A stretch of DNA of 64,000 bases from Gavia stellata (Eukaryota; Chordata; Aves; Gaviiformes; Gaviidae). The translations under genes and the position numbers were made by a program. This document shows, one piece after another, positions 13,864 through 27,900 of this stretch. The notes under the pieces are model-generated. The model worked only from the letters and a program-made list of their open reading frames with translations, was not told the origin of the DNA and ran no database searches. Position 1 is the stretch's first letter. The number at the start of each line of letters is the position of its first letter. Location: assembly GCF_030936135.1 (NCBI RefSeq), contig NC_082595.1, positions 75,984,135-76,048,134 on the forward strand, in the 5' to 3' direction.

Positions 13864-14554
13864 CACACCAGCAGTTAACCCAAACGATACCATGACCTAG
13901 ATAGCAGCAGGGAAGGTGACTTGGAATTTTGTTGGCTGGCATAACTGAGGTGAACTGTATGGCGAATGGAGAGGGCCATATGGAAATGGAGACTGAAACA
14001 TTGTACAAATGTCAACATATCAGGAAGTTATCCAGTACATGGAAGAGTGATAAGGAAAAAAATAGGAAGAATAAAAACACAAAGGCAATTGTGTGAATAA
14101 TACTTTGAGACTACTTTAACAGCATTTGAAGTACCCATGTGTTTGCTGCTTCCATATGTCAAAGCAGACAGGTGACCTTACCACCCAATTTGTCCTGCAG
14201 CTCTGGACATACACACACTGATGATGGTCGGTTTAGACATGCGCATAAGTGGTGTTGGGCAAGGATGGCAGTAAGGGGATGAAGCCAGGAGGGGAGAGGG
14301 GTGGTGTCGGCAAAAATATGCAGCAAATCCATATTGAAGATAACCTTGGAAGTCATGACGTGAAGCCTACTGAAGGTGTGAACGAAGCCTGGCATCAGTA
14401 GTGTCTATGTCCTCCCTAATAAATTGGCATCAGGGAATGTTCCACGATCCTGAACGGAAACCATCTACACTAGCAAGCTCCTAAAATGCTCCCTGTCCCA
14501 CTTTCAGCCTGAACCAGCTAGCCTTCTCCCCAGCTGTTCCTAAGCCTTGCCCAG
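13864..14554. other. Intergenic spacer, nothing recognised
   Basis: No gene-like structure. A moderately GC-rich part at about 14160-14400 has no repeat signature that I can name. It may include unrecognised remains of the CR1 copy that follows, whose 3' end is missing. Confidence 0.5.
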
Positions 14555-14925
14555 GGTGTAGGACCCTAACACTCTCAGCCTTTCTTCGTAAGAGAGGTAT
14601 TCCAGCCCTCTGATAATTTTCGTGGCCCTCCTCTGGATCCGCTCCAACAGGTCTATGTCTTTCCTGTACTGAGGGCTCCAGAGCTGGATGCAGTACTCCA
14701 GGTGGGGTCTCACCAGAGCAGAGTAGAGGGGCAGAATCACCTCCCTCGACCTGCTGGCCATGCTTCTTTTGATGCAGCCCAGGATACGTTTGGCCTTCTG
14801 GGCTGCAAGTGCACATTGCTGCCTCAGGTCCAGCTTTTCATCCACCAGTACTCCCAAGTCTTTCTCCACGGGGCTGCTCTCAAATTGTGTTTCTTTGCTG
14901 AAAGGTTTGATTCTGTAGAATCGTA
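14555..14925 (-). mobile_element. CR1 LINE fragment, C-terminal part of reverse transcriptase
   Basis: The minus strand carries one uninterrupted frame of about 120 codons with the CR1 C-terminal reverse transcriptase blocks in order: [80 protein letters not shown], then [20 protein letters not shown]. The lack of stops across this length and the near-consensus reading suggest a younger copy than the ones at 8.7 and 20 kb. It lacks the CR1 3' UTR and ATTCTATG terminus, which is unusual because CR1 normally keeps its 3' end; a later deletion is the simplest explanation. Confidence 0.93.
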
Positions 14926-17900
14926 CAGACACACAAATGCCTCAAGTATGTGGAACAAGTATTTGACCCTTGCTCTGTCATTCTGTTCTTAGTCAGTCTG
15001 GCTACATCTGTACCAAGTTTAATGTATGACCGATGTGAACACATCAGGAATTACCCTGTGCACACCACGCCTCAACCTATTTACTTAGAACAGGGCGGAA
15101 GCAAGCACTACATTACACTGTTTGTATTGATTTGGGAGCCACACCTTATTATTAACTTATCTTTGGGCTATGTTTGTGAGGCATCCTCTGGTATGTACAT
15201 TTATGCCACTGGTTTTCTGTGGAACCTGGGACAACTTATTTAAGCATGCTACAGCTGCATTTCTTCATCTCTAAATTGGGGGCAATTCTTTCCTCATGAG
15301 ATTGTTATGAAGCCATATTAATTAATGTTTATAAAGTACACAGAGGATATCCTGGGGCTGAATGAGATAGATACATGAAAAGTTTTCTTATTATTCATAA
15401 TAGGACAGCACATTCTGCTTGTATGTACATAGAGAATATACATACTGGCTCAGAATGGGTGAGGTTTACCTCCACTATATAGAAGGGTGGGATTCATTTT
15501 CTTTAGCCTTCTAACACTTAGGTATCTCACCTTAGTCAGCATCCTAGGCTCTTTGTATTATTGATAGAGACAGAAAACGTCAGGCAATGGCTTGTTTTAT
15601 CTAAGGGTGGCAGGATGCTTCTTCCTCTACAAGTGTCTATTTCTCCCCATTGGCTATAAAACCTAGAGTAGTTCACACAATATATGGAGGCACACAAAGT
15701 AAAGTGAGATTAATCACAGACTTACCATTTTGCTTGATCAACTGCTGCTATGTATTATTTAGTCATAAGAATGATATGGCTAATATATCACCTATATAAG
15801 ATGATAATATGCATTGTACCCACCATATGCTTTAAGTCAAGTTGGACAGCCACATAACAAAAATTATACAAGCGTGTACCCAGCTCTATTATTGCACATG
15901 TGGGTTGTTATTACACTGTGCTGTGAGTGTACAGACACAACATGGGAGAATCACCTGTAAATTCCAAGTCCTGCAGGCATGAGCTCGGGTTTCTTCATTC
16001 AATGCATGGCAAGCCCTAACCACAGAAATTGAATACGCAGCAAGAATCTATTTAAACTTAACATCAAAGCTGAGCTCATGTTTGGAAAAAGGAAAGGTAG
16101 GAAGAGGTGAAGGAGGTGGAATCACCCCAGGTACCTATTTAAACAGCAGTAAGATCCATGAATCATTATGATAGGTCACTATACCTATATAGGAATATTT
16201 TCTTGGCAGCCTCTACCCATAACATGGACCAGATGCCATTTTCCCTAGCCTCCCCTCCCATAGTCAAAGCATTTTTCATGCAAGCATGTCAGAGTGTTTT
16301 GAAACTGTCAATATCCGGCTTGCCTATAAGATATTTTTATCCAAGCCTATGTTGCAAGGTCTTTATGGTAAGGGCTGTGTCCTTGCTGTAGGTGTAAGTG
16401 TTTTCTAGCATATAAGTTCCAGAGTTTCTCGTTGCTATGGCATTACCAATAAACTGTTATTATTTGCAATTAATAGAATATTTTTTAAACCTCCTGTAAT
16501 TCATAGTTGTTATACACTGGATGTATTCCACTCATGGATGAAATTCCATTCATGCATGAACTAGACATACAGAATACTCAGATTTTAGGATATACTGGAT
16601 GCTATTCTGACATGTTTAATATTGTCATGCAAGAAAAAACACTATACATTCATAGGGAATCTGAACCCAAATGGCAATAAAAGTTGCTATATATGCTATA
16701 TATGGTTTAGTGTTTGATTCTCTAAATAAAGCAGTCTTGCAAACACCCCTGTGATGATCATGAGGGATATTCTGGCTGCTGTTGTTATTAATCACAGTAT
16801 TGCAATTGCTATACAGTAGTATATTTGTGATTATTATCACACCTGTACATTCACAAATGTTCCTTTACAGTATGTCTTATCTGTATTATTCACGAATGTG
16901 AGCAAATTTGGGATTATTAACATTAACAGATCATAAATCCTGTATGACGTACTGTGAGATAGCATATACTGGAAGTATAGCTCAGGACACATCACATTAT
17001 AACCTGTGTTCTAGGATACTTTTGCACGTATCAGAAAAAAAGACAAAATACAGCTAGCAATAGATGTAATTCTTAGTTGCCATACAAAAACTTTTCTGTC
17101 ATTTCTGTCACATTAAATGCAATACACATAGAACAGAATACAATTTGCATCCCACCTAGCCACACTTCACAAGTCACTAAGTAAAGCTATCACACTTGAA
17201 ATACGGGAAATAATATTATCATTAACTGGACACAGATCTTTAATTATATTGGTAATATTAAAAAAGAAACATAGGAGTGAAGAACTCACCCTCCAAGACT
17301 ATTAAAATGCTAAAGTATCAGGTCTGGTTTGTAAAATTAATTTTGTTCATCTTTTAGCAGTGGTTCCTGGAATACCATCCAGTCTTTCTTTTTAGCCTCA
17401 TCAACCAACAGTTCACATATAGTTGGTTGTGTCTCTTAATCCTAGCATCCTGCACCGCAGGGCAGTAGCCAATAATATGCGAGCAGGTCTCATTTTCTGC
17501 CTGACAATGCTGGCATTATTTAAGAACTCTCTGAAAGATTAAAGTTGATTTTTCTCTAATCTTGAACCACTCATGAATTTCAAATGCATTAGAGAAAACG
17601 TGTCCAAATGTTAAACTGATTGATTTCAGAAACTTGTAGCTCATTAACATGACATGGATTCAGGATTCAATCAAAAAGGTAGAAATAGGATGCCATGAGA
17701 AAGAAAATAAAATACATAAGCAATTAATGTCCATCAGTGTGGTATTATGAAATAGAGATTTTGTCAGATAGGTTTTGCTATTTGAATGAAGATCAAAAGT
17801 CTGACTGATAAAGGTAATGGTACTAGTATATAAGATAAAGCTTCTGTAGGCACCTGAATTGAAGGAGTTTATGAAAAAAAATAGAGATGCAAAAATTACT

Positions 17901-19475
17901 TAATTTAAATTATATGGATTAACAAGTAGTTAAGCAAGTGACAGAACAAAAAGGGTAACTGCAAATAGGAGCCATTCAGCTGTAAGTAGTAAGACCATTT
18001 CTTAGATACCGTGGACAGATCTGGCATTCACACTTCTAAAAAAATACTGAAAACTTGCAAGAACTTTGGTGAATGTTGTAACATCTGGAATATATGCCTA
18101 ACAATAACAGTCAAAATAAGACTAATCTGGTTCGCAATCCAATAAAGAACCAAGAGGTTACTAAATTAAGACATATGAATACCTACATAGAGAAGAGATT
18201 GCTGGCAGTAGACTGGTCTATACAATAGGGCAGAGAAAGTATAACAGATAGTTAAAAGCGGCAATGGGACATTCAGAGAAGAAAAAAATTATGATAAATA
18301 ACAACTCGTAAGTACTTAATTCAAAATAGAAGAGAAATGGAAACTCTTGTATGCCATAGAGATAAACGATAGGACTTTCCTTTTGCTTTCCCTCAGAAAG
18401 TTAAGTGGAGGTTATTTGATAGGCAGCCAGACTGGGCTGAAAAGAGAGTGGAGATGGTGACAGCAACCAAGACAGATGTTTCAGCTGCTTCTTGACACGA
18501 TAGCCAGCAGGTCTGAGGACCATGTCCTCTGTGTTGCAGCCGCTGACCAGTTCTGGGCTGGCACTGGGTTATACATTGACCTGCACCTTGGCAGAATTAT
18601 CTGGTGTGCTCCCTTACCCCTGCATCAGTAAAAGAAAGGAGACAGATCCCCTTGTAATAAGATAGTTTCCTACAGGGCATTGTTCTTTAGGTACCAATAT
18701 TGTACTGTGTAAAATTGTAAAAAATCTGGAAGTATGATTTCCTTTCTGTAGCTAAATAGCCTCTGTGGACTTTCAATACAACCCTGGGGCTAGCCCTGTA
18801 CCTACAGATACCCTTTCTAGAGCATGCTGGTATAATGAATGCTACTATATACATGTACATCTATTAACTTTTGGCTGTATGATAGCCATCTTCATGTTCA
18901 GACTTAACTGTTCATTATTACTTTTTTTTTCTTACCCAGTGTCTGATGTATGTTGTTATATTGCATTGCAGCAACTTTTCCATACTTTTACATACTTCAA
19001 TGTACTTTAACTGATCTCTTTAAAGGATTTTGGAAAATACAGATAAATTGAGTCATCCATAGTTTCTCGGACATGCTAAAAAATTTCTTAGAATAGCAAA
19101 GAAACTATTTTCCTTCCCCGGAAGGTTATGCTACCAAGTAGCTACAGTCTTGACCTGTTCCATGCTTTTTTAATTTCCCTTTTAATGTTTCAGATAGGGT
19201 TCTTTGGTGCTGAAATAAGGCTGATTATTCTGTTGTTTAAGGATGCCCATAAAACTCATTTCAAAGATAGATCAAATAGTCACAGATTGCTAGCGGCTTC
19301 CTCTGTTGTTACTTTCTATTCTGCTGTTGGTTTCTACCAGACACAATCTACCTTTGCTTGGACGTTTTTACATTCCTACGATAAGTACAATATTTACTCT
19401 TGTTCCAGGAGCTACAGATTCCAGTCCCTTTCATTAGTTGTCAACTTAAATGGGATGTGCAGACAGCTTATTTTC
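14926..19475. other. Intergenic sequence without recognised genes
   Basis: Strongly AT-rich. Only short open frames are present. A near-duplicate 17-mer occurs at 16525-16541 and 16543-16559, and a 9-bp unit 'ctatatatg' is doubled near 16690. No coding exon, RNA gene or transposon was recognised. Confidence 0.6.
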
Positions 19476-19560
19476 AATAGAATAGAATAGAATATTTCAG
19501 TTGGAAGGGACCTACAATGATCATCTAGTCCAACTGCCAGATTCCTGTCCAGCATGAATA
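19476..19560 (-). mobile_element. CR1-like LINE 3' end, short fragment
   Basis: On the + strand this reads three AATAG units (19476-19490) and then 'ttcagttggaagggacctac', followed by a form of the 'atcatctagtccaactgcc' phrase. Reversed, that is the CR1 3' UTR end followed by a terminal short tandem. It is a 5'-truncated stub of under 100 bases. The AATAG-type terminus differs from the ATTCTATG terminus of the 8.5 kb copy and points to another CR1 subfamily. Confidence 0.7.
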
Positions 19561-19943
19561 GCCCCATGGTTGTGATTGTTTCAGCTGCTGCCATGTGAAG
19601 TGTGGAAACTCAGAAATTTAAATTGAAATCAATGAGGCACAGACAAAAACAATAAAATGAAACTGCTACATGCTGGCAAGGTTGTACTTACATTTACTTC
19701 ATAGTAACGTCATCATGCATTACCTAGCACTTCCTTAGGCCATGTTCTTAAGAACAAGTTTAAAAGTATTAACAATATATACAGAAAGTTGTACAAGTCT
19801 ATGCAAGGGATGATGTGAGAAATAGTACCAACCTCAGCTCACCATCAGTCTGCTCAGATTGGAGCACTGAAGTTTAGTAAAAGTGATGAAAATTAACATC
19901 TGGAGTTAAGAGAGGGAAGATTTAACTTCTGGAGTTGAAGGCA
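19561..19943. other. Spacer between two CR1 copies
   Basis: Just under 400 bases with no gene or repeat that I recognise; it separates the short CR1 stub from the long CR1 copy in the same orientation. Confidence 0.5.
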
Positions 19944-21930
19944 AATCACAGGAGAATTTAGGTTGGAAGGGAGCTCAAGATCATTTAGTCCAGTCCTCTG
20001 CTCAAACCTTGGACAACTGTGAAGTCGGAGCAGATTGCTTAGGCCCTTTGGTTGGGTTCTGAACATCTTTTTCCCAGCTGCAACTTCTGCCCATTGCCTC
20101 TAATCCTTCCTCTGTGCACCTCTGAGGAGCATCTGGCTCTGTCTTCTCTGCACCTTCCCAGGAGGTAGCTGTAGACAGCAGTAAGTTCTTCCTGAAGCCA
20201 TCTCTTCTCTGGGCTGAGCAAACTTAGCTCCCTCAGTCTTTCCTTCTACATCATGTGCTTCAGCCCCTGACAATCTTGGTGGTCCTCCAATGGGCTCAGT
20301 ATGTCCAAGCCTTTCTTGTAATGAGCCCAAAACTGCACACATCATTGCAGATGCTGTCTCACAAGTATTAAGCAGAGGGAAGAAGCACCTCCCTTGTCCT
20401 GCTGGCTACATTCTTGCTATTGCAGCCCAGTATGTGTTTGACAAACTTTGCTGCAAAGGCACACTGCTGACTCATGTTTATCTTGTTGTCCAGAAGGACC
20501 TCCCGGTCTTTTTTTGCAAAGTTGCTTTCTGGCCCATTCCACAGCCTGTACTGTTGCGTGGTGTTATTCCATCCCAGGACTGCATTTTCCCTTGTTGAAT
20601 TCCTTGTTGAATTTCATAAAACATTTGTCACCCCATTTCTCCAGTTTGTCAAGGTACCTCCAATGGCAGCCATATCATCCAGCACAATGACTGTTCTCCT
20701 CAGTTGGAGATCATCTGCGCACTTGTGGAGGGCACATGCTGTTCCACTATCAAAGCCGTGAATGGAGATGTTAAACAATATTGGTCCCAATATGAATGCC
20801 CAAAGAATACCACTTATAAATAGCCACCACGATATTTCCAGGCTGTTGTTCCAGCCTGTTTTTTACTCACTTATTTATTCACCCAGCTAGTCCGTATCTC
20901 TCTACTTTAGCTCCAAAGATGCTGGAAGAGACTAAGTCAAAAGCTTGCCAAGGTGAAGGTAAACGACATCCACTGCTCTGCCCTCATCTTCAAATCCAGT
21001 CATTACATTGTAGAAAGCAATTAGGTTGGTCAAGCACAATTTGCACTTGGTAAATCCATGCTGGTTTTTCCCAATCACTTTCTTCTCCCTTATGTGCCTG
21101 GACATGGCTTACAGAAGGATTTGCTCCATAACCTTTGCAAGGACTGAAGTAAAGCCAGCTGGCCTGTATTTCCTCAGCTCTTCCTCCTTGGCCTTCTGGA
21201 AGACGGGTGTGCCATTTGCTTCTGCAGTCATTGGAAACTTCAGATCACTGCAGCCTTTTGAAGAGATAGAGAACAGCCTTGCAGTGGTATCAGCCATGCA
21301 TCCTGTTTGGCTCTGTGTTCAGGTTGCTTCCATAATCCCTGACTCAGTCATCCTCTAACATTGGTTGTATTCCACCAAACACATGGGAAGCCTGAGAACA
21401 GACCTTGCCAGTAAAGACTGGGGCATAGAAACCTCACCCTTTCCATCTCCTTCATCACTAGGTCACCTGTCCACTTGGCCTTAGTCTTCCTCTTGCTGCT
21501 TTTGTTCCTATAGAAGCCCTTCTTGTAACCCTTCATGTCCTTCACGAGTTTTTACTCTGGCTAAGCTTTGGCTTTCCTAATTCAATCTCTGCACGCTTAG
21601 GCATTCCTTCTTTATTCATCCTGAGCAGCCCATCCCTGCTTCCATGTCCTGTAGGCTTCCTTTTTCCATCTAAGCATAATCAGGAGTTCCCCATTCAGCT
21701 CATCTGGCCTCTTCACACTTGCATCATGTCCTGCAGATAGAAGTGGATGCTTCTTGTGCTTTGATGAGGTTGTCCCTGAATATCAACCCGCTCTCCTGGG
21801 CTCCTTTGTCTTTCAAAGCAGCAGCCCCTGGGAACTAACACACCAGGAATCTCCCTGAAGTCCTCTCTATTGAAGTTCAGAGTCGTTATTGCTCCTTGCC
21901 TCTTTTGCTTTCCATCTTCAAATCCTATGG
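19944..21930 (-). mobile_element. CR1 LINE, long degraded copy (about 2 kb)
   Basis: The longest transposon remnant in the window. The CR1 3' terminus lies at about 19944-19990 ('gaatttaggttggaag', reversed). Going up in coordinate, the minus strand shows the C-terminal reverse transcriptase (RWLQEELTAVYSYLLGRCRE, KERLRELSLLSPEK), the LDKLEKWG block near 20640, the SKAF block near 20940, the ADTTARLFSISSKGC to LAKVMEQIL block at 21109-21297, the linker KDMKGYKKGFYRNKSSKRKT at about 21500, and endonuclease C-terminal pieces (KKEAYRTWKQGWAAQDE, ACRD.IRKAKA) up to about 21900. Block order is intact but frames are broken throughout, so it is an ancient dead copy truncated inside the endonuclease. 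Confidence 0.92.
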
Positions 21931-24900
21931 CTTACTATGAGTAGACCAAACAAGCCCAGTTCTTTTGTTATTAGAATCAGCTAGGAAGAAATAAAACCAA
22001 ATTTTATTATTCAACAACTTTATTTAAAAAAAATAAAGATTTTTTTAATGTTGACATGTATTAATACATTGATCCTCAGAGTACGTTAGTATAATTATAA
22101 ACATTTTATTGTGCTCTTTTAGTGCAGCATCTTTGGCCTCCCTCACATTTTCATTTGCCACTTTCTCAATGAAAAGGCAAGTACTATATTTCTGTTGGTG
22201 CTTCTGCCTGTAAATGACATAAAATAGGTGTCTCTAAAGACTCTACTGAAGTCCACAGAGTCCTGTTCATTTATACAAGCTGAGGATCTGTTCCAACTGT
22301 TGCTTTGTGAAATCTTGAAGTAATTCAGATACAGAGCTATTATTCTGCCTCCATGAGCACCTCTGTTCCTATGATTTTTGGGCAGGTATTACAGTATCTG
22401 GTTGGCCTTTGTCATTTGGGCATAGTTTAATATTGCCTCTAACAGATAGATCCTCTTCCAGTGTCAGGCTTCCCAGGTTTTGGTTTTAAGCATCCTGCTC
22501 CATTACGTAGATAAGACCTAAAATTTTGAGACAAGACCTGAGGCAAAATAAAAGTTTGTGGCTAGATGCGACGTTGATGAAATATGCACAGCAGATAAAA
22601 TGTGCGTATTTTGTGCACCTACTCATATGCAATAGCTGCCTTTTAAAAAGCACAACAGTTTAGGGTGTCACCTTCCCTTCTGGGAGTCCATTTAGCTGCC
22701 ATGTAGAGCTGTGACTTACCTTGGGGAGAGGTGACTTCATTCCCACCAGAGCTTTGTAATCCTGGTAAAATCTTCCTGAGTATTAATTGCCTCTTGCACT
22801 AAAAATGGATGGCTCACAGGCTAACACCAAGCCCAGCACCACAACACCCTGCAACGGGCAGTGCAAACCCCAGCAGGAAGCACAGTGTGCCTGCACAGAA
22901 GCCCTCCCTGGGGATTTCCCTGTTTATCCCCAGGTCGGAGAGATGGATGTATGGCAACTTGGGCTGAGTGTGGATGGGAGCTCATAGAAGACAGTTTCAA
23001 GGTCCTTTACAAGGTAATGGCTGTTTTTCTGATTTCAACACTAAATATTCTTATCTTGTATTACCTTGTTCTGCTCGTTTTGTTCTCTTAAAACACCATT
23101 GTGTTATACACGCACACCCCTACTACAAAAATTTCTGTTGAGAACCCTGCCAACTAAAAAGCTTTAGAGCAGCAACTGCATGAAAATGTACAAGAAAACT
23201 CATATATTTTGTGAGAAATTTGGAATTTCACTATACAGCGTAGGAAATGGTCTGTCTTATATGTGTCTGGCGGGCCTACAACTACCTAGTGGGTCTTCAG
23301 GTTCTTTCAAAGCAGGGTCCTGGGTCTCACGCCCTAACTGATCATGCCTGAATATGGTGCTGGAAAGACCAGTGACCCATGGGTTTATACTAGTGAGTGG
23401 ACAAGACTTCGCTAACTTAAGGGACATCCCAACATTTTTGCTCTGTTCCATTCCAAAGAGCTGGAACTGTCATTGCGTTTCTCTAGGCTTGATTTCACCA
23501 TACATAAAATGAAGTTAATAATACCCGCTTACTTCAGTAGCGTGTTATATGGCTAACCTGCTGTTTATAAAATGTATAACCCTGTGGCAAATACTTCCAC
23601 ATGATCTTCTGGGGATAGGACAATGCGAGCCTGTAGTGAGGACTGGCATTCGGGCTGTCCGTCAAGAGCGTACGGATCTACAGAATATTACCCTGGCAGA
23701 GTGAAAGGCGGAATGTGTGTCAGGTCGCACCAGTTCAGAGGCCCAGAGGCTGACACAGCCTTTGTGTAACCCCTTTACCACAATATTGTCCTCCACACAT
23801 CACATAGATAAAGGGTATGCCCAGCACCATTGTTACCACCCATATTCACACAGTTACAGTAGCAGCAGCTGGAGACAGCGTAATAGCACACAGCTTGCGT
23901 AATCAGCACCCCTCCACCTAACTATATTGCTATAAGCAGCTTCTGCAGGGGATCATGCCCTACATTTCAGGCCATTACTAGCACAGAAGCAAAGGTGCAA
24001 AATCATCCCTACAAACAGCTACACCCCTTCAGGAGGCTGACACACCCAGTGAAGTGGGTGCAGTAGCAGTGACACACGCCTATGGAAAAGGCTGGATTTG
24101 GTAGTTAGCGAGGTGCTGCAGATCTGACTATACATGTTGCTGTCGTTTCAACATAGTGCCCTCAAAACATCAGCTGATAGTTTGGCATAGCTGTTCTGCA
24201 GCATGTACACATACGAAGCCCTCATTGCAAAAGCGTGCTTGCCACACCTCACAAATGATAGATGCTGTGACAGATATCCCTGCAGATAAAAATCTTAGCT
24301 GTATAAAAGTATGAGAAACCATGTAAGAAAAGCATCAGTAAGGCAGAATGAGACACTATGCATACAGGTTTTTATCATCCTTGTGTCCGCGAAACATTCA
24401 TTTTTAAAAGGAAACGGAAACACAAGTAAAGCTATGAATGTGTACCTGCTGAGTATACAACACATCTCATATACTGTGTGTTACACATTGGCTTCTTGGT
24501 TAGGGAGAAATTTCCCACAGAGGAATTAATTATTAATTAATCTCTCAGAATGGCGCTGGGAAGCACTGAGTTAAGGGCTCCTCTTCTGGACCAGTACAGA
24601 ACAGCAGCAGTTTAAGTTGGATGCAGCCCAGCACTGCAGGCCAACACTTCCAGTCACTGTTCAGATTTGCAGTAAATGGGGTTAGTTCTACATTTTAAAA
24701 CCGGTAAACATAATGGTCTGGAGTCAAATCATGGTTATATTTACTTGGGAATAAAACCTTATGTAGCTTGGGAGAAAGCTGTCCATCACTTCCCTGGTCT
24801 TATTCTCGGGACCAAATTTTTGGGTAAAAAGATAGAGAAGAAATGTCAATAGGTATATAGAGTCCTGTGGAAACAGAAGTTGTATTTACTTCACTAGGAA

Positions 24901-27900
24901 TTCTCTCTGGTGGATCTGGCCCTTGAGCATTTAAACCAGGATATTAAACATATTTTAAATTCTGATACTTCAGATAAAGCCACAACAAAAATGGCTGATG
25001 CTCAAAACATGAAGTTGGTACAGATCAGAAATCAAATTCAGTGCTGGTGCTGGCAGATGCAAGTGAGGTGGAACCTAGTGGGAACTTAGACCAAAGGTAA
25101 GTTTTGGCCAAAGCCTGCACTGAGTATTAACATCTCTGGATACTGTCTGATGCATCATTCCAATATATTTGGTTGGGGAAAAAAACTGCTTTGATGCAGT
25201 AGTATGTATGAAAGGACAGACGGCATCTAGCAGACCGTTTAGAAGACAAAAGAGATGGATCTGTTTCAGATCCTACAGAAGACTCCCTGTGCAAAAGCTG
25301 TGTAATCCCTGTGTGCCTGAGTTACCCCACCTCAAATTATGGAATTAACAACATGTTACGTAATAAACAAACAAAAAAAATTAATTAGTGCTGAAAGACA
25401 CACTGTTGGTTTTAATGTTATTATTTTAAAAAAATCATGGTTGTTTGAAAACAGCCTCTTTCAAGCAAGTATAGTATAAAGCTACCTTAAACCAGCCTCT
25501 GTACTGAAGCAGATAGCAGTTGTACTATTGCATATACATATACTTAAGCCTGTACATGTTGATTCAAAGATCAGACAAGCTTTTTTGGCATAGCTAGCAG
25601 TCTTTATAAGGCATATCGGCTAGAAAGCTTCAGTGCAAGGACCATATAAATTTGACAGGCTGTGCAAGAAAATCCCATACACTGCAAATTGATGTGCTGA
25701 TTTATGTCATCATTTTCTCTCTTAAAACATTGATGGAATCAAATGAAAAAATATAATAGTTCAATAGTTAAAGTAATCAAAACACATACATTTCTGAAGT
25801 TAGGGTCTTTTGAACAATTTTAATTTGGTCGTGCTTAGCGCATATAATACTTTTTAGGCCTTCTTTACTGGTAAGTGAATAGGTTGTCCTTTACCACGTG
25901 GTGTAACATTTAGATCTTCTGTCAAATGCATTGATTCAAGCACTTTTATGGTTTCCCACCAGGAAGGTTCCTGGTTGTTGTGATTCTCTTTGTAGCTAAG
26001 CACAGTTTATTTACTGCTGGTTTTATCTTGCGGTGAGCTGTCTGGAGGGATTACTCGTGGCAACACACAATGCTCCAACTGCTTTCTTCCTACTACACTT
26101 CACAAATATTATCCAGCATACCTGTATTTCACTTTCCCCATACAACAATCTCATTGCTAACCTGAAGCAAAACGCAAGTGGGAATACTTTCAATTGGCGC
26201 AAAAGCATCTGCTCATTGATCAACCATTACAGTAGAATATGCCTCACTGAAATTAATGAATAAATGCTCTTTCACATGCATTACTAAATGCATTGATCAG
26301 CTGAACTTTGTAACATTTCTACTGCTATTTATTTGTGTCATGAAGAAGCAGAAAATGGCTTGAAATAGTTCTGAAACGAGATATCTAATTGTTTTTTTAC
26401 AAAAAGGTCTGGAAGGAATACAAACAGTTTGTATCTTGGAGTATAAGCAAACCTTGAATGGGATCTGGGAGGAGACCTTCCTTGGGCCAGGCTGTCCCAC
26501 AACTTCCTGTTACCTTCTGCACCTTTCCTGAAGCACGCAGGCTTGCCTGCTGCCAGCACAAGCACCCTGGAGCGCCGGACAAATGGCCGGAGCACGGCTG
26601 GGAATTCTTGTGCTCCTCTGGGGTCACGTGCCACAGGCCTGCCTTTTCCAAGGTCAAATTTGCCCATCTGAGATGTCCAGCACCTTCCTCCTTCTGCTCT
26701 CCTTAAGTAGAAGACATGGGTCTCAGCTTTCTTAGAACCAGCACATCCTGCTGGGTGCACAAATGTAGGAACCTAGCTGGGATGTGTTTGGAAGCCCTCA
26801 GACACAGACCTAATTTTAAAACCATCTCCGCATGCTTGCAGGCTGAAAGTTAAACAATGAGAATAGTTTGTGATAAACTTAATCACGTTTTCTAAAGCCA
26901 ATGTCAATTGTTGAAGCACAGAAGAAGTTACTCTGGTTAGATTGTTCATCTTCTCCCTGTTCTCCATGCTCTGCAGCTCTGTTGTGGCTGTTCTCAAGAC
27001 TTAATTGCTCTGTAAAATTATCTATGTACAATCATATTGCCAATATAAAGGAATTAATTGCAATCAAGGAAAAGTCATCTAATCTAAAATAGATGAAACA
27101 GTAAACTGGATAGTATAAATATTTTATAAACAATAATTATCAGTGTTGATAGTGCAAAAAAGACTTCCATGGAAAAAATAAATAATCATTTCAATAAAGA
27201 AGTAAGTATATCTAGGGTATAATACAAATAATAATTATTATGAATATGTATTAATATTGCTAATATGTCTTACTCCTTTTTATTCTTGGGTAGGCTGTGG
27301 ATCTTTAGTCCTTGTGTTGGTGGCACTCTGCTTAGTCCACATCTTGCCTGACATCAGGGACAGCAGGGGAGTGCAATCCTCTGTCATGTTGATTCATTCA
27401 GTAGCCCATTCTGTTTCAAACATGTGACCAATGCAAATGGCCATTTACCAATCTGAGGAGTATGACTCAATCTTCTGGTTTCCTTTTGATATAAATGATA
27501 ACGTTAAAAAAAGTTCTGAAGCTGTGCTTTAGACAATGCCAAACACACATCAAGTTTCTAACTGCCCAACTATCCGCTGCAGTGGTTTCACCTGAAGGAG
27601 GCACAGGAACCACAGCTAACACTATGCTGTCTGCCTGCAACCTGGGAAGCAGGCTGGGGTTCACTGTGCCCTACCCAGTGACAGATCCATTTCAGAGCTC
27701 TCACTGGACCTCCTGCCATGATCAGTGCCATCAAAATAAAATGTAATTCAAGTCAGTGCAATTCATGCAGAGTTTTGATTGACTCTTCTCATGTGAGAGA
27801 AGTAGCACCTGTCCATACCATCAGCATGCGGTAACCTTGCTTCAACTCTGATTTGCAGGCAACAGCGGGATAAGTTGGACTGCCCTGTCCATCCAGGCCT

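Noticed and set aside
26338..26760. 140-codon open frame on the minus strand
   Set aside because: It coincides with the GC-rich islet, where at least three frames are open together, the sign of composition and not coding.
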